DNA of 64,000 nucleotides from Ophiostoma sp. CBS 140.51 (GCA_029298735.1 JANSLP010000002.1:248001-312000); one strand, 5' to 3'. Shown: positions 1 to 12,636, numbered from the stretch's first letter. A program made the numbers and translations. Notes: generated from the letters alone by a model not told the origin.

Positions 1-544
1 TGTGTGCAGGTCCAATTGACACTTAACAAAGGTCAAAAGACACACAGAGTCGGTTGTGCACCGTCAATCGCTGTGTGGCTGCTCGTTTCGGCGCGCGGTC
101 GTGTGCCCCGTTTCGTCAATGTTCGTGATGCTCGTCTTTCCCGCCCTGAAAAAAAGTGAGCCGTTTGGCGCGAAAGAGCAAATGCCCGCCAATTGGGGAA
201 AATCTGGCCCGGAAGGAGGAACATCTTAGTTCCGAGTGTACCTGCCGTCGCCTGTTTGTAAGTCGCTGCAAGGCTCCACTTTATTTTTCGCCCATTAACA
301 CATTAACGCGTTGGCTGCCTTGCACGCCACGCTACAAATTGCGCCAGGGGACGCCCCGATAAGTGATAAGCCGGTCTAGCCTGGTCAAAGTCAACGGCCT
401 GGGCCTACTTTCCAACGTCGTTCTGCACCTTCCCCCTCCTTCACCCTCCCTCCTACATCCTCTTTTTCTTTCTTTTCTTTTCCAGTTCGCCTCATCGACA
501 ACCCCGTCTCATGACCCGGGATTCCGTGCCTCAATCAATCGAAA
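1..544. other. Left-edge spacer / promoter of the irc20-like gene
   Basis: No convincing coding region. The stretch from about 415 to 485 is strongly pyrimidine-rich (runs of CCCTCC, TTTCTTTT), typical of filamentous-fungal core promoters and 5' leaders. It lies directly upstream of the first ATG of the SNF2-RING gene, so I infer that it holds the promoter and leader. Nothing else is recognisable. Confidence 0.5.
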
Positions 545-3500
545 ATGGGCCGGAGAAGAGGCAATCCCCACCGAGGAGGCCGTAGGGCACAGGGAAGTGG
601 TCCCCCTCCTACACTTCGAGGTATGTTTTGTTTTTTTCTTTCTTTTTCCGCTCTCACTTTCTTTTCACTCCGACCTGCATCATTTCAAGAAAATGTCACC
701 ATTCGTGTCGATGCATACATCACGCTCAACCATTGTAACCCCTCGTCTTCTAAACACATCAAAACGACGACAAATGAACCGATATCAAGACTTTTTTGCT
801 TTGCTATGTTTTTATGATATCTGATATCTGTCGTCAGTACATATCACCAATTTTCTAACCGATGCGACAGACGACCAGTTTTTCTACTCGGTCCACCAAA
901 TCTCAAAGCTGAGAGAGCTCACCAACACATCTACGGATAGAGATGTCGTCAATCTCATCTCTAGCGACGATGAAGATGAAGACGTTGCCCAGCCGCCGGC
1001 CAAGAGAGCAAGGATTGAGAAACCCGAGCAACCCGAGGAAGAAGAGAAACCTGGGAAAACAGATGCGGCCACAAACTACATTACGCTTGCGAGACGCACG
1101 ATGAGGTTCACCCGCAAAGCTGAGGAGGACGAGCCGCCACCACAACCACTCCCCCGGACCCAAGCCAACGCATTCTATACTCTGCGATACGATGATGGCT
1201 CTGGTCTTTTGATCACAGCAAGAAGCAGCAGGATCCCCTCGGTCACCACCACCCGATTTCCGGATGTGGAGATTGGAGAAATGAGCGATGCCGACCTGAT
1301 AATTACCTCCCATCTCTCAAAGAAGAGCACATCTGTCGATCCCCTGCAGGGCTGTTTGTACACGGCCTATTATTTCACTGTTGAGGTGGACAGCGATGCA
1401 GACACTGTGTCTTTGATTGTCGACTTAGAACTGCGCTGGATGCAGTGCACCTATGTCTCGGCCACCATGCACAGCGATACGGAGCGTTACTGGCAAGCGC
1501 GGACTCTCAAGACACTTTATCCGGGCATATTCCCTGACACCGAACGGAAGTACAACCAGCGGCCCGTTTCAAACTACACATGGTCGCCACAGGACTTTTA
1601 CGAGTCCTGTCATGTCACACGCCGAGATGACGGCGAGCCCGAAGATCTTTATGTGCCGGGCCTCACAGCCAACCTCTTCCCCTTTCAAGGCCGTGCCGTC
1701 AAGTGGCTGCTGCAGCGGGAAGGTGTCCGTTGGGCACCCAAGGAGGCAGCCTCTGTACCATGCAGCACTGGCGACGAAAGCGAACCTTCTGTCGTCGTCC
1801 CTTACCAACCCCCGGCAGACCGCGAGACGACTTGTCATTTCGAAACCGTCAAGGATGCGGATGGCGAGACTTGTTACATCAGCGAACTGTTTGGCGCAGC
1901 GACAAAAGATCCAACCTACTTTGAAGCCTATGAGAACAGCATTCGCGGCGGGATCTTGTCGGAAGAGATGGGTCTTGGAAAGACGGTTGAAATCATCTCA
2001 CTCATTCTCCTTCATCCCCGACCAGAGGACCAAATGAAAGCAGAAGCGCCCAAAAGAAATGGCCAGTTACCTCCCCTTCGGCCAACAGGCGCGACACTGG
2101 TGATCGCCCCGCCCGCCCTCAAGAACCAGTGGATTTCCGAAATCAACCAGCATGCACCGCACCTTCGCATCATGGTGTACAACGGCATGTCGCGGTCGTG
2201 CTCTGCCGCCGAGGACGAGGCCAAAGTGGTCAAGCAGTTTGCGTCGTGTGACGTGGTCGTGACGACATACTCAGACCTCAAGTCCGAACTGCACTTTGCC
2301 GTGGCACCACCTGAGCGCAGAATGCGCAGTCAGGCCGACGACGTCAAGCGGTACCGGCCGCGCTCGCCCCTTGTCCAGATGTCCTGGTGGCGCTTGTGCC
2401 TCGACGAAGCTCAAGAGATTGAGAACGGCGTCAGTAATACGGCCACTCTTGTGCAGATCATCCCGCGTGTCAACGCCTGGGGTGTGACGGGAACGCCTGT
2501 CAAAGATGATGTTCAGGGTAAGTACACAACTGTAGATAGAAAATTAGAGGAAGGATCGCAAGCTAACATATGCAGATCTACGTGGCTTGTTGTTGTTTCT
2601 GGGCTACGAGCCATATGCTTCTTTAAGCAAAGTGTGGCAGAACCTCACACGGAACTACAAGCCCACGTTCCACAACTTGTTTGGGCGGATAGCTCTACGG
2701 CACTCCAAGCGAACCGTCGGTGACGAGCTGGTCATTCCACCACAGAAGCGCTACGTGATCACGATGCCCTTTACGGCTGTCGAAGAACAGCACTACCAGG
2801 GTCTTTTCAAGCAATTGGCCGAGACATGCGGCTTGGACATCACGGGTGCCCCTCTAAGTGGCGACTGGAACCCGAACGACAGTACTATTCTAGAAGCCAT
2901 GCGTACTGCACTCAGCCGCCTTCGCCAGACGGCCTTGCACCCCGAGATTGGCGTCCACAACCCTCGTGTCAGTCACCGGTCAGGGCCCATGCGAACCGTA
3001 GAGGAAGTGCTTAACGCCATGATTGAGCAGAGCGAGAGTGCCTTGCTTGCCTCGCGACGTGCGATGCTATCCCACAAGCTGAGACACGGCCAGCTTTTTG
3101 AAAACTCGCCACGGGTCAAGACGGCCATTGACATCTGGCAGAGCGTCCTGGAAGAAAGCAAAGTGCTTGTCCAAGAGGCCCGCGACAAGTTAAAAAAGGC
3201 ACATGAGGAGGCTGCACTTGAAGAGGCCGAGACTGCTGAGAAACCAGACGCTAGCAAGACAAAGAAGGAGGATGAGAACTCCGACGACGAGGAAGATGTC
3301 GAGGACGAGGAAGAGGGCCAAGGCAAGGCTGGAGGACGTGTTGGTGAGGCCCAACGTGATCTGCGTTTCGCCCTCGAGATTCTGCACAAGGCCGAGTTCT
3401 TTTGCGCCAACGGTCACTTCCAGGTCAAGTCCAACGAAGAATGGACAAAACCCGACTCGGATGAGTTCCGGCAGCTAGAGAAGCTCGAGGTCGAAGGCTA

Positions 3501-5705
3501 CGAGCGAGCCAAGAAAGTGCGGCAGGACATTCTGGCCGAGAACCGCAGCAGGGCCATGCGCTTCATGGATGATCTGGCAGGAAAAGCCGGCACACAGGGC
3601 TTTGTCGAGATTCCCGAGGCGGAGTTTGCCAAGCCCGAAGGTATTGAGGGTCGGCGCATCAGTGAAGAGCTGGACCACCTTGCCGAAGTGCTGAGCACTC
3701 AAGCCGCCCAGATGGATGCCTGGCGTGAGGCTGTGATCCAACTGCTCCTCAAAGACCTGGTCGACGATGACCAAGACAAGGCCGGCGAGACTGTCGAAAT
3801 CACCGGTGACGAGTACGAGGACTCGACAAAAGTACAGGACGAGATTCAGGCGTACATTACAATTCTCAAGGCCGGCACCAGTGACCGCAACAAGCTGCTG
3901 ACGGGACAAGCACCTAGCGGCCTGGCTCTTTACGAAGAGCGACTAGCTCTGCGCATGGCCAAGGACAACGAGGGCCCTGCGCCAGAGCTGACACTCCGCC
4001 TGTTTGCCGAGCGTCAGGCTTCTCTGCCCAATCCGGCCACGGATGATGAGCCAGTCCGCTCTCTGCGTGCGGTCGTGATTGACCTTCGCGATATCGCATC
4101 GCGCCTGCGTGGTCAGCAATCAAGCGGCTCGGGCATGCACAACATCGCCAGCCAGCGCGCACACATGGAGCTGGAGTGTATCAATCGGCAGCTCAAGCGT
4201 GCCCAGGACGAGCAGACGCGGCAACTGAAGGTGACTGTGGCACTTGAGAAAGAGGCAAACAAGGTGCGCAATGCGCTCAACTCGCGTATCGCCTACTACC
4301 GTCAGCTGCAGGCGGTCTCGGATATGGTGGCGCTGTACGAGGGCCCCAAAGACGAGGAGACAATTACGGTACAGGCCCTTGAGGAGGAGGACTTGCTTCA
4401 AAGCTTGACCAAGGCCGAGGCCAAGCACCGATACTGTAGGCAGACGTCACTCTCCACCTTACTTTATTACTTGTTTACTAACGAATGGTAGTGGTCCATC
4501 TCAAAGAGGCCGAGTCCAAGGCGGACGAGTCACGCATCTGTGTGATTTGCCAGACGGACTTTTTGACGGGCGTCCTGACAGTCTGCGGTCACCAGTTCTG
4601 CAAAGAGTGCATCACGCTCTGGTTTAAAGCACATCGTAACTGCCCTGTGTGCAAACGCAAGCTGACACTCGACAACCTCCACGATATCACGCTCAAGCGG
4701 CAGGCACTCAAGGTGACGGACGAGCATGGAGAAAGCAACGGGATTTCAAACGTGGACGGTGCAGACGACGGACAGGACGTGCGAAATCAACAAAATGGAC
4801 AGCAGAAGCAGTTGTCTGAGTCGAAGAAAGCAAATATCTACGCAGCTTTCAGCACGGAAAAGCTCGAAGAGATTAAGAACATTGACTTGCCGGGCCCGTC
4901 CTTTACGACCAAGGTGGACACGATCGTGCGACACTTGTTGTGGCTGCGGAGCACCGATCCGGGTGCTAAGTCGATTGTGTTCTCGCAGTATCCGGCGTTC
5001 CTGTCGATTTTGGCCGAAGCGTTCAGGCGGTACCGCATCGCCTTCTCGCGCTACACCGACCGCAACGGCATCGAAACGTTCAAGAAGGATCCCAGCATCG
5101 AGTGTTTCCTGCTCCACGCCCGTGCCCACGCGAGTGGGTTGAACTTGGTCAACGCCAGCCACGTGCTGCTTTGTGAGCCGTTGCTGAACACGGCCATCGA
5201 GCTGCAGGCCATTGCGCGTGTGCATCGTATCGGCCAGAAACACGAAACGACGGTGTGGCTGTACATTGTAGACGGCACGGTCGAGGAGTCCATCTATGAC
5301 CTGTCCGTCAAGCGGCGCATGGCACACATGAGTCGGGGTGGAGTTAACAATCTGCTTCAGAACAGCAACGGGGTCAACGGAAAGGGAAAAGGCAAAGGCA
5401 ATGATCGTTCCGGGGACAGCGGCACCGAGACGCCGGAGCTGCTGGACAGCAACCTGGAACTCGCCAACTCGCTGGAGATGCAGCAGGCACAGCTGTCAAA
5501 GCTGATGAGCAAGGGCAAGATGGCGGGCGAGGAGGTGGCCAAAGGCGATCTGTGGACATGTCTCTTTGGCAATGTAGCAAGCTCTGCGCGGGCTGCCGAG
5601 AATGAAGACCGACTTCGCAACGATTTGGTCGTCCGGCGGCACCTGGCGGCCTCAGCTGCTGAAGAGAGACAGCATCAAAACGGCGAGTCGTCAGGCAGTG
5701 CTTAA
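545..5705 (+). CDS. irc20: Irc20/SHPRH-type SNF2 helicase with RING finger (E3 ubiquitin ligase)
   Basis: I read four exons: 545-620, 871-2517, 2576-4435 and 4492-5705, giving 1598 residues. All junctions are GT-AG and keep phase. The start sits in an AAAATGG context; exon 1 encodes a short basic Gly/Arg-rich tip. A probable nuclear localisation stretch (AKRARIEK) follows near residue 70. The SNF2 N-lobe has Walker A EEMGLGKT near 390 and motif II DEAQ near 537, rather than DEAH. A long insertion follows, with an acidic stretch and predicted helices. A C3HC4 RING begins at Cys1211 (CVIC..., CGHQFC, CPVC), and the C-lobe carries the RVHRIGQ motif near 1437. The order ATPase lobe, insertion, RING, second lobe is that of yeast Irc20 and human SHPRH, nuclear ATP-dependent ubiquitin ligases linked to DNA repair. 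The length is close to yeast Irc20 (about 1550). Substrates here are unknown. Confidence 0.93.
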
Positions 5706-6577
5706 AGCATAGTCACAGACGAAGACACAGACAAAGACACAGACGAAAAAGTAAAGGCTGAGATTGAGAGCCCGGGTTCCGATGAGTGAAGCGAGAGGGC
5801 TGTGTGTATATGTCACGTTAAGGGCGTGAGCTGACATATGCGTTTGAATCTTGGTTTTTTATTCATTTTTTGATACGTTGACGAAAGCGATAAAAAGCAA
5901 AGCATCTATTTACATTCGGATTTTGATATTGAATTGTTGAGAGTTATATTTTATATTTAGAAACGACTTGGAGCACGACACAATTCTCTATTCATATTTC
6001 ATATTTTGAGGGGACAAAATGGTTACATCCCGGAGTCAAATACTGTACGACTTGCCAATTACGGGAAGATCAGAGAAAGAAAGAAAAAAAAAAAGAAGAA
6101 GAAGTAAGACAACGACAGTGAAGGACCGGGGAGTGGAAAATAAGAAAGCTTCTAGAGGAATACTCCGTACGTCGTATTGGAACTCGCCTGCCGGGACTCT
6201 TTTGGCCCGACGCCTGCTAGGGCTTAACGAGGGGCGCTTAACGATATGCCTAACGTCTAAATTAAGGCGCTGAAATGCTTGTTCTCCAGGGGTCTGAGAC
6301 AGAGGCAATAGTGTTGGAGACGTCATCCCAGCTGCCTTAGTCATACAGAACGTGCACCCGCTAACGACTAACGACAAGTAAGACAAAGGGGGCCGGAGCC
6401 AGGAATCAAAATCACCGATGCCCAAGGCCGAAACGATACGGCAGACACGTGCGACATACAAACTTACTTTTGGTGAATTTAAGATTGCAGACAACATACG
6501 ACACTTGCATATCGACTTAGTACTGTGAGAGCTGCTTTATTTCTCGTCAAAACAGCTCTCATTCAACTTCTGCGAAA
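5706..6577. other. Spacer: 3' region of irc20-like gene and promoter of Zn2Cys6 gene
   Basis: No gene is supported. Just after the stop codon lies a short degenerate ACAGACGAAGAC-type purine repeat (about 5712-5748), then AT-rich sequence to about 6000 that probably contains the poly(A) region. The rest leads to the Zn2Cys6 start codon. Short open frames here lack any family signature. Confidence 0.5.
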
Positions 6578-9565
6578 ATGGAGGACGATCGGGACTTCTC
6601 GATGCTGCTCGACGACAATGACTTTAGCGACAGTCCGGGATCAGGTGGAGGAGGGAGTGGCGGCAATGTTACGGCAGCAGGAAACAGAAGCGGCGCGGCA
6701 GCGAGTGCAGCGAGTGCGACCGCCACCGGAGAGAACGCCCTGCCAAAACGGACGCGCGTGCTCCTCAGCTGCGCGCCGTGTCGCATCTCGAAACTCAAGT
6801 GCGACCGCGAGTCACCCTGCGGCAACTGTCTGAAAAAGGACCGCATTGACCTATGCGAGTATGCCCCGCGGCCCAAGAAACCCGTCAAGCCGGCCAAGGG
6901 CATGGCGGCACGGCTGCGGCGACTCGAAGGAATGCTGCGCGAGATGATGGACGACGACACAGCGGCCGCGGCCATGTCGAGTTTCGGCGTATCAAGTGCC
7001 GAGCTGCTGGCCAATGGAGGAAACGGCAGCAAGAACGGAGGGAACGAAGGCCAGCCGTCACTCATGTCGATCCTGACAGAGGCCGAGGCGGAGGGATACG
7101 ACGGAACAGGCAAACCGATTCCTACATCGGCGACAACATCAGCAGCAGTCGACGGCAATGGGGCAACAGCTGCCACGCAGAATCCGACACCGCAAGCTCG
7201 AGGCAAGGGTCGTGTGGTGCGTGGCCAGCGGGCAACAACGTATGTGGGCGCCACACACTTTATGGCGATGTTGGACGACATTGAGGATCTCAAGGCATAC
7301 TTTGAAGACCCGCAAAACGTGCCCGAAGACGAGTGGCAAGACGTGTCGCCGTCCGCAGGCGACTCACCGGAACAGCTGATGCTCGGCGGACAGCAGCCAC
7401 GGAGCCGCGTCGAACTTCTGGCCGTCATGCCGCCGCGACCCATTGTCGACCGGCTGATTGTGCGCTACTTTGGATCCAACACACCAACACAGCACACCGT
7501 CCATCGCCCGTCGTTCTCGCGCAAGTACAAGGAGTTCTGGCAGGACCCGGTCAACGCGGATGTTGATTTTCTGGCTGTGCTGTTTATCATCCTTGCGCTG
7601 GGCGTGCACTTTTCAACCTTTTCGGCACCACACGAGCTCGAGCTGGATGGCACAGGCATGACACCTGCCGAGCGGTATCGCGTATACCGGGGTGCAGCTT
7701 CAGCAGCGCTTTCGCTGACACGTTTCTCCAACCCGAACCTGCACACCATCCGGGCGCTGCTCATGTTTGCCGAGTCCGAGTTTCTGGTCAACCGTGCCAC
7801 ACAGACCAACTGCTTCCTGTTGCTCGCTGTGTGTATCCGTCTGATGCTGAAGATGGGCCTGCATCGTGATCCCAGCCGGCTGCCGACTATTTCGGCGTTT
7901 GAAGGCGAGATCCGCCGCCGCCTGTGGAATCTGGCCATCCAGATTGATTTGATTGTTTCGTTCTACTTGGGCCTGCCCAGCATGATCCACGGTATTCCCA
8001 GTGACACGAGCCTGGCACACAACTTGCTTGACGAAGACTTTAACGAGGACTCTCCTGTGTTGCCGCCACCCCGTCCAGACTCCGAGTACACCGTCATGAG
8101 CTATCCCATCTTCAAGAGCATGGTCTGCCGTATCTTTGGACAGGTTGCTCGTCTCGCTCATACTCTGACGCCACCAAAATACGCCGAGGTCCTGCGTACC
8201 GACCGTTTGCTCGAAGACAAGTGGCGCCAGATCCCCGATTTCATGAAAGTCCGGCCGCTTGGTGACTGTGTTGCCGATCCGCCCATGCAGGTCGTCCAGC
8301 GCTTTGGCCTCGCCTCGCTCTACCAGAAGAGCCGTTGTGTGCTGCACCGCCCTTACCTCGTGGAGGCTGTGCCGCTGCCCGAGCACGCCTACTCGCGAAA
8401 GACTTGCTTGCAGTCGGCTTTGACGTTGTTGGCATACCACGAAGCCATCCATGAAGCGACACAGCCCGGTGGACTGCTGTACCATATCGGCTGGTTCATC
8501 ACAGGGCTGGGCATGCACGATTTCTTGTTGGCAGCCATGATTGTCTACCTCGTCGTGCAGAACGACAACCTGTTTGAGTCGGAGCTGCTGACGAGCCGGG
8601 ATGGTGTCAACAGGAACCATAAAGGAAGTGTTGATGCAACGGCGACGACGGCAACACCTTCAACTGGCCCGGCAACCGTTGGAAGTGGCACAAGCACAAC
8701 AACAGCCTCTACAGCTGCTTCTACATCTGCTTCCGCTACATCGGGGTCCACCGACCCGACAGCGCCATCTACCGACTACGACACTCCACCCTCACTCCCC
8801 GTCGAACGCAACAGCTTGATTGACTTGCTTCGGCGCTCCCACCGCATCTGGGCCGACGTCGCTGAGAAGAACAGCGACACCATCAAGGCCGCCGACCTGC
8901 TGAGCGTCATGCTGCGCAAGATTTACGCCCGCGAGCTGCGCGAGAACGGCAGCCCTCCGGACTGGGCGCCGCCACCGGATCACCGTCAAGAAGCGCAGCG
9001 GCAGCAGCAGAAAGACCGGTCGACATCCTCGCAGTGGTCGTCGTCGCAGCCGTTGTCACACGCGCCCCAACCTCAGCCATCACAATCCTCACAGTCCTCA
9101 CAGTCAATGCATAGCCATGTCGACCCGGGCGTCGTCGGCGGTATTCCACCTCTCTCGGAAACAACTCTACGCAGTCGTAAGTCCAGCCCAAGCTCTTCTT
9201 GCGATATTGCTCTCTCTAACAGAACAGTCGGCCTTCAAGAAACAATGATGCCACAGGCCCATCCGCTGGTTCGCCCGCCTCTGGACATTACACCCAACGA
9301 TGCCCCCATGGGCTTCTCCCGCCGCGATCTGGTCCCGCCCTCGCAACTGCCCGCCGGCGCTACAAACAACATGGCCGCCCCTTCGCGCTACGACTCGTGG
9401 ATCCCGCTGTCGCTTGATGCACTGGACTGGGGCTCCGTTGACAACGGTATCCGCGTCATCAACAGCCAGGACACGAGTGAGTGGACGGGTGCCGACTCCG
9501 TCATCAACGACATCAACTATGCCGCCGCCGGCATGTGGGACCAACCGGACCAGGCCATTCAGTAG
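6578..9565 (+). CDS. Zn2Cys6 transcription factor with fungal-specific middle homology domain
   Basis: A single-exon reading gives 995 residues, starting in a good AAAATGG context. After an acidic, Gly/Ala-rich N-terminus there is a binuclear zinc cluster with Cys65, 68, 75, 81, 84 and 93 (spacing C-x2-C-x6-C-x5-C-x2-C-x8-C), followed by a basic linker and a short helix (residues about 105-120) that resembles a dimerisation segment. Residues from about 290 to 680 look like the fungal_trans (PF04082) domain, including a region rich in RRRLWNLAIQ-type residues. The tail is low complexity (Thr/Ala/Ser, then Gln/Ser) and ends in an acidic, Trp-containing segment like an activation domain. The nuclear DNA-binding role follows from the family; target genes are unknown. 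A splice-like stretch at 9177-9222 would shift frame, so I kept it as coding. Confidence 0.9.
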   Translation: MEDDRDFSMLLDDNDFSDSPGSGGGGSGGNVTAAGNRSGAAASAASATATGENALPKRTRVLLSCAPCRISKLKCDRESPCGNCLKKDRIDLCEYAPRPKKPVKPAKGMAARLRRLEGMLREMMDDDTAAAAMSSFGVSSAELLANGGNGSKNGGNEGQPSLMSILTEAEAEGYDGTGKPIPTSATTSAAVDGNGATAATQNPTPQARGKGRVVRGQRATTYVGATHFMAMLDDIEDLKAYFEDPQNVPEDEWQDVSPSAGDSPEQLMLGGQQPRSRVELLAVMPPRPIVDRLIVRYFGSNTPTQHTVHRPSFSRKYKEFWQDPVNADVDFLAVLFIILALGVHFSTFSAPHELELDGTGMTPAERYRVYRGAASAALSLTRFSNPNLHTIRALLMFAESEFLVNRATQTNCFLLLAVCIRLMLKMGLHRDPSRLPTISAFEGEIRRRLWNLAIQIDLIVSFYLGLPSMIHGIPSDTSLAHNLLDEDFNEDSPVLPPPRPDSEYTVMSYPIFKSMVCRIFGQVARLAHTLTPPKYAEVLRTDRLLEDKWRQIPDFMKVRPLGDCVADPPMQVVQRFGLASLYQKSRCVLHRPYLVEAVPLPEHAYSRKTCLQSALTLLAYHEAIHEATQPGGLLYHIGWFITGLGMHDFLLAAMIVYLVVQNDNLFESELLTSRDGVNRNHKGSVDATATTATPSTGPATVGSGTSTTTASTAASTSASATSGSTDPTAPSTDYDTPPSLPVERNSLIDLLRRSHRIWADVAEKNSDTIKAADLLSVMLRKIYARELRENGSPPDWAPPPDHRQEAQRQQQKDRSTSSQWSSSQPLSHAPQPQPSQSSQSSQSMHSHVDPGVVGGIPPLSETTLRSRKSSPSSSCDIALSNRTVGLQETMMPQAHPLVRPPLDITPNDAPMGFSRRDLVPPSQLPAGATNNMAAPSRYDSWIPLSLDALDWGSVDNGIRVINSQDTSEWTGADSVINDINYAAAGMWDQPDQAIQ

Positions 9566-12011
9566 AGGAGGCGGAGGTGAAGTCGGAGGTGAAGTGGGCA
9601 GCGAAGCTGTCTTACAGCACGTCCGACGACACGTCCGACGACAAGAGCACAGCCTACAACGTATCGCTTTGCAACGTATGTACCTACCTCTTTGAATTTT
9701 GGTCCCGCTGTCGACGCCCCTCTTCGTGGGTACTCTCCGTGGATCATTTACTGGGACGTTCCCCATCAAGAGGAAAAACAGATACCTTGTCCAGGACCTG
9801 ACCCCGGTTTTCGCGGAGCTACGACGCCCACCCTGGACGGCACAGAGTAGGGAGACCGCCCTCTTACGACAGTCTTCTCTCTCTCTCTCTCTTTCTCTGC
9901 GTCCCCTACATCGGGAGATGTACATTGACAAACGTCGATCAGAATTGCTTGTGCAGCTTGAGATGATGGCAATTTCAAATCGAGAGGACGTCGATTCAAG
10001 ATGTCTATACTCGTATTCATACCGGCCAGAAAACAGTGCACAATAAATATTGTGGGGAACGTCGTACGGAGCACACGGAAGACAACAAAACTCGCCCGCA
10101 GCATGAGCTCAATGCGACACACTGTTCAGTTTTCGAGCCGTTCATGTTAATGGCCAGCCCAGTTTGCACGGTACGGGCACCTCCAACTTTGGCTCGGCCG
10201 AGCTGGCCGGTCGCCGTCATACAGGACAGTATTTGCATCTTGCGGTGAGCAGCGTCGCTATGACGAGATATGCAGTCAACATCTACAACCCACAACCCAC
10301 CGTCTCCGACAGACAAAAGTCCACCTGTGCCGACGCAGTGGCAACGCACAAGGTCCAGTTTGTGGCTAGAAGGCGTTTTGCATTGTTCTAGAAGATGGGA
10401 AAGGGGGGAAAAGCCAAAAATAAGAAAAATAAGCAAAACGGTCGTCGAATTAAATTTAATCAAAATTTTAATTGGAAAATACATTCTACTGTTTTACTGT
10501 CTGGAGTACTTAGAACACATCCCACTCTCACCAATATCCCACTCATCCTTCTCACCAATGATGAAAACTACGGCATCAAATACGAATCGTGCGTGTGCTA
10601 CTCTCACTTGCCACGGTCAGGCAATTCATCCCTCGAATTTACCCCTCGCACAAAGCGTCATAGCACGCTGAATGCAGGTCACTGATAAGGAAATTCTGCG
10701 GCCGTGTTGACAGCACTCAGCCGACCAATTAGAATAAAGGACTTCGCAGGCTCCAAACCTCCGCGGAGATGCCCGTTTGGCCGCTAGCAGAACGACGACG
10801 CAAAAAGGCAAGAGGTTCTTTCAGTCTGTCAGTCTTTCACCGTTCAGCGGCCAGTGAGCTCCTCCCAGCACATCAGGCCTTTTTCGAGCCTCTTCAGTGC
10901 CCTGAGAGCCTGAAAGAAGACGCCGTTTGTACGTAATCGAAACGCTGAGCGGCCCGCTTTCTGCCTTATTTCTTTCCCTTTTTCTCTCCCAATTTTCATC
11001 TCCCACCACGCCACCGGCTTGCAAAGGTTTTGCGGTTTTGCGTCTTTGAACTTTGAGTGCAAGGCCCGTTCCCTGTCTTTCTTTGTGTAATGAAAACGCC
11101 TTTGCATGGCAAAACGCTGCATTCTGTTTCGCTGCCGCCCTTCGTGTTAGTTATGGCTTTAGACAACGTTTAGACAACCGTCCAGCCTTGGACCTATCAC
11201 GATGCTTTCCCACGACAAACCACAACACTGATAAGAAAACTCTTTTTTGTCCCTCTGAACGTGCTGCCGCTCGACATCGTCAGACAGAATGTATCTACTT
11301 TCAGGGACTTTCCTTTTTTCTTGCAAAAATTCCCTCCCAAAGAGCAATCTATAACGAGATGGAATCCACTTGAAGCCGCGCTCGTGACCTGAAGATCCAG
11401 TCCGCTGGCCCATTTGCAATTTCTGATTTCTTCTGACGTCTTGCTCTAGCTGGGCTGCTGGGCAAACGAGGCGTGTGCCCCCTCTCTTGGTCCGTGGGAT
11501 GCGTTGAGATGGCGAACACGATGCACCAGTTGATGGATGTAGACTGCAAAACGTGAGGATTTTGGTGCATTTTGCATTTTTGGTGAGCCTTTGAACCTGC
11601 TCACGTGCGCTGTCCTACCGGTATGAGGAAAAAAGCAAATCCCTTTTCAGGTGGGTCCATTCAGCAACCCAAAAGCAAATCCCGGCCGTTTGGCAAGACA
11701 TAACATGTAAGTCTGACCTCTTCAGGAAGTCGCACGCGGGGCTCAACACCGCCGCCTGTAGAACCGTATTACCTGCCCGTCCAAAGTCTCTTATCAATGA
11801 TACCAATGATACTAATTAGGAAGTTGCGAATACGCACAACTCAGTCTGTACGACTTTGGCTCTTTCCTTGTCCTCCGTAAAAAGCAGCAAGTGCGACTCG
11901 CAACTGCCAAGTCACAGAGCCTCAGGCGGCGGTTCTGTCGCTGTTGTGGTGCATAACTGCACAACGCGCCTTCCCCCAACTTTTATCTTCTCCGTTTTTA
12001 AAACGATCGAC

Positions 12012-12035
12012 CGAATCGACGAATCGACGAATCGA
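12012..12035. repeat. Tandem repeat, three copies of CGAATCGA
   Basis: Three perfect 8-bp units are visible in a row in the spacer upstream of nmr1. No function can be assigned. Confidence 0.85.
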
Positions 12036-12255
12036 CAGAGGGGAAGGAGCGCCTTGCACATGGGGGAACCAACTGCGAGATGGGCCTGGGCCAAGACCTG
12101 GGCCAGGCCCAGCCCAATTATAGACATTTCCCCTTGCCGTTTTTGACTTGACCGTCTCCAATCCTGGACCACCAACCCCCGACTGCTTCTTGACACTCCA
12201 TACTGATACCCAATTCCGATACTGATATACTGATATCCCACTCTGCAGAGACTGC

Positions 12256-12341
12256 AGATAATGATACGGCGAACACACCGACAGTTATCGCTGCATCGCA
12301 GCACAGCACAGCTTTATCGCGCGCCGTGGGGATCTTGATAA
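12256..12341. promoter_or_regulatory. Cluster of four HGATAR (GATA-factor) motifs
   Basis: AGATAA at 12256, reverse-strand CGATAA at 12285 and 12314, and TGATAA at 12336 fall within 86 bp. HGATAR is the known binding motif of fungal GATA factors such as AreA/Nit2. The next gene downstream is nmr1, whose product represses AreA/Nit2, but the cluster is about 5 kb from its start codon. A regulatory role is therefore only a suggestion. Confidence 0.3.
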
Positions 12342-12636
12342 TGACTCCAGCCTATTCCGTAACCTCCACTGGATCGTGCCTTCCTTCACCCACGAACCTG
12401 CCAGCTTCGTTATCAGTCAAACAGAGACGTAGAGATACGCAGTACATAATATGGGGGAAAGAGCGCGAAAGCAGCGAGATGGATAAGGATCAAAGGAGGG
12501 AAAGAGCAAAGCTCGACGTCCTTAAATTAGGACGATCCCCTTTCTATCTCGATGCAAGCTCCAGCAGGGCAAGGTCCTCCAAAGTTCCTTCCCTTCCCAG
12601 CAGCCAGCCTTTTGGTCGTAATATATCACGCTCTTT

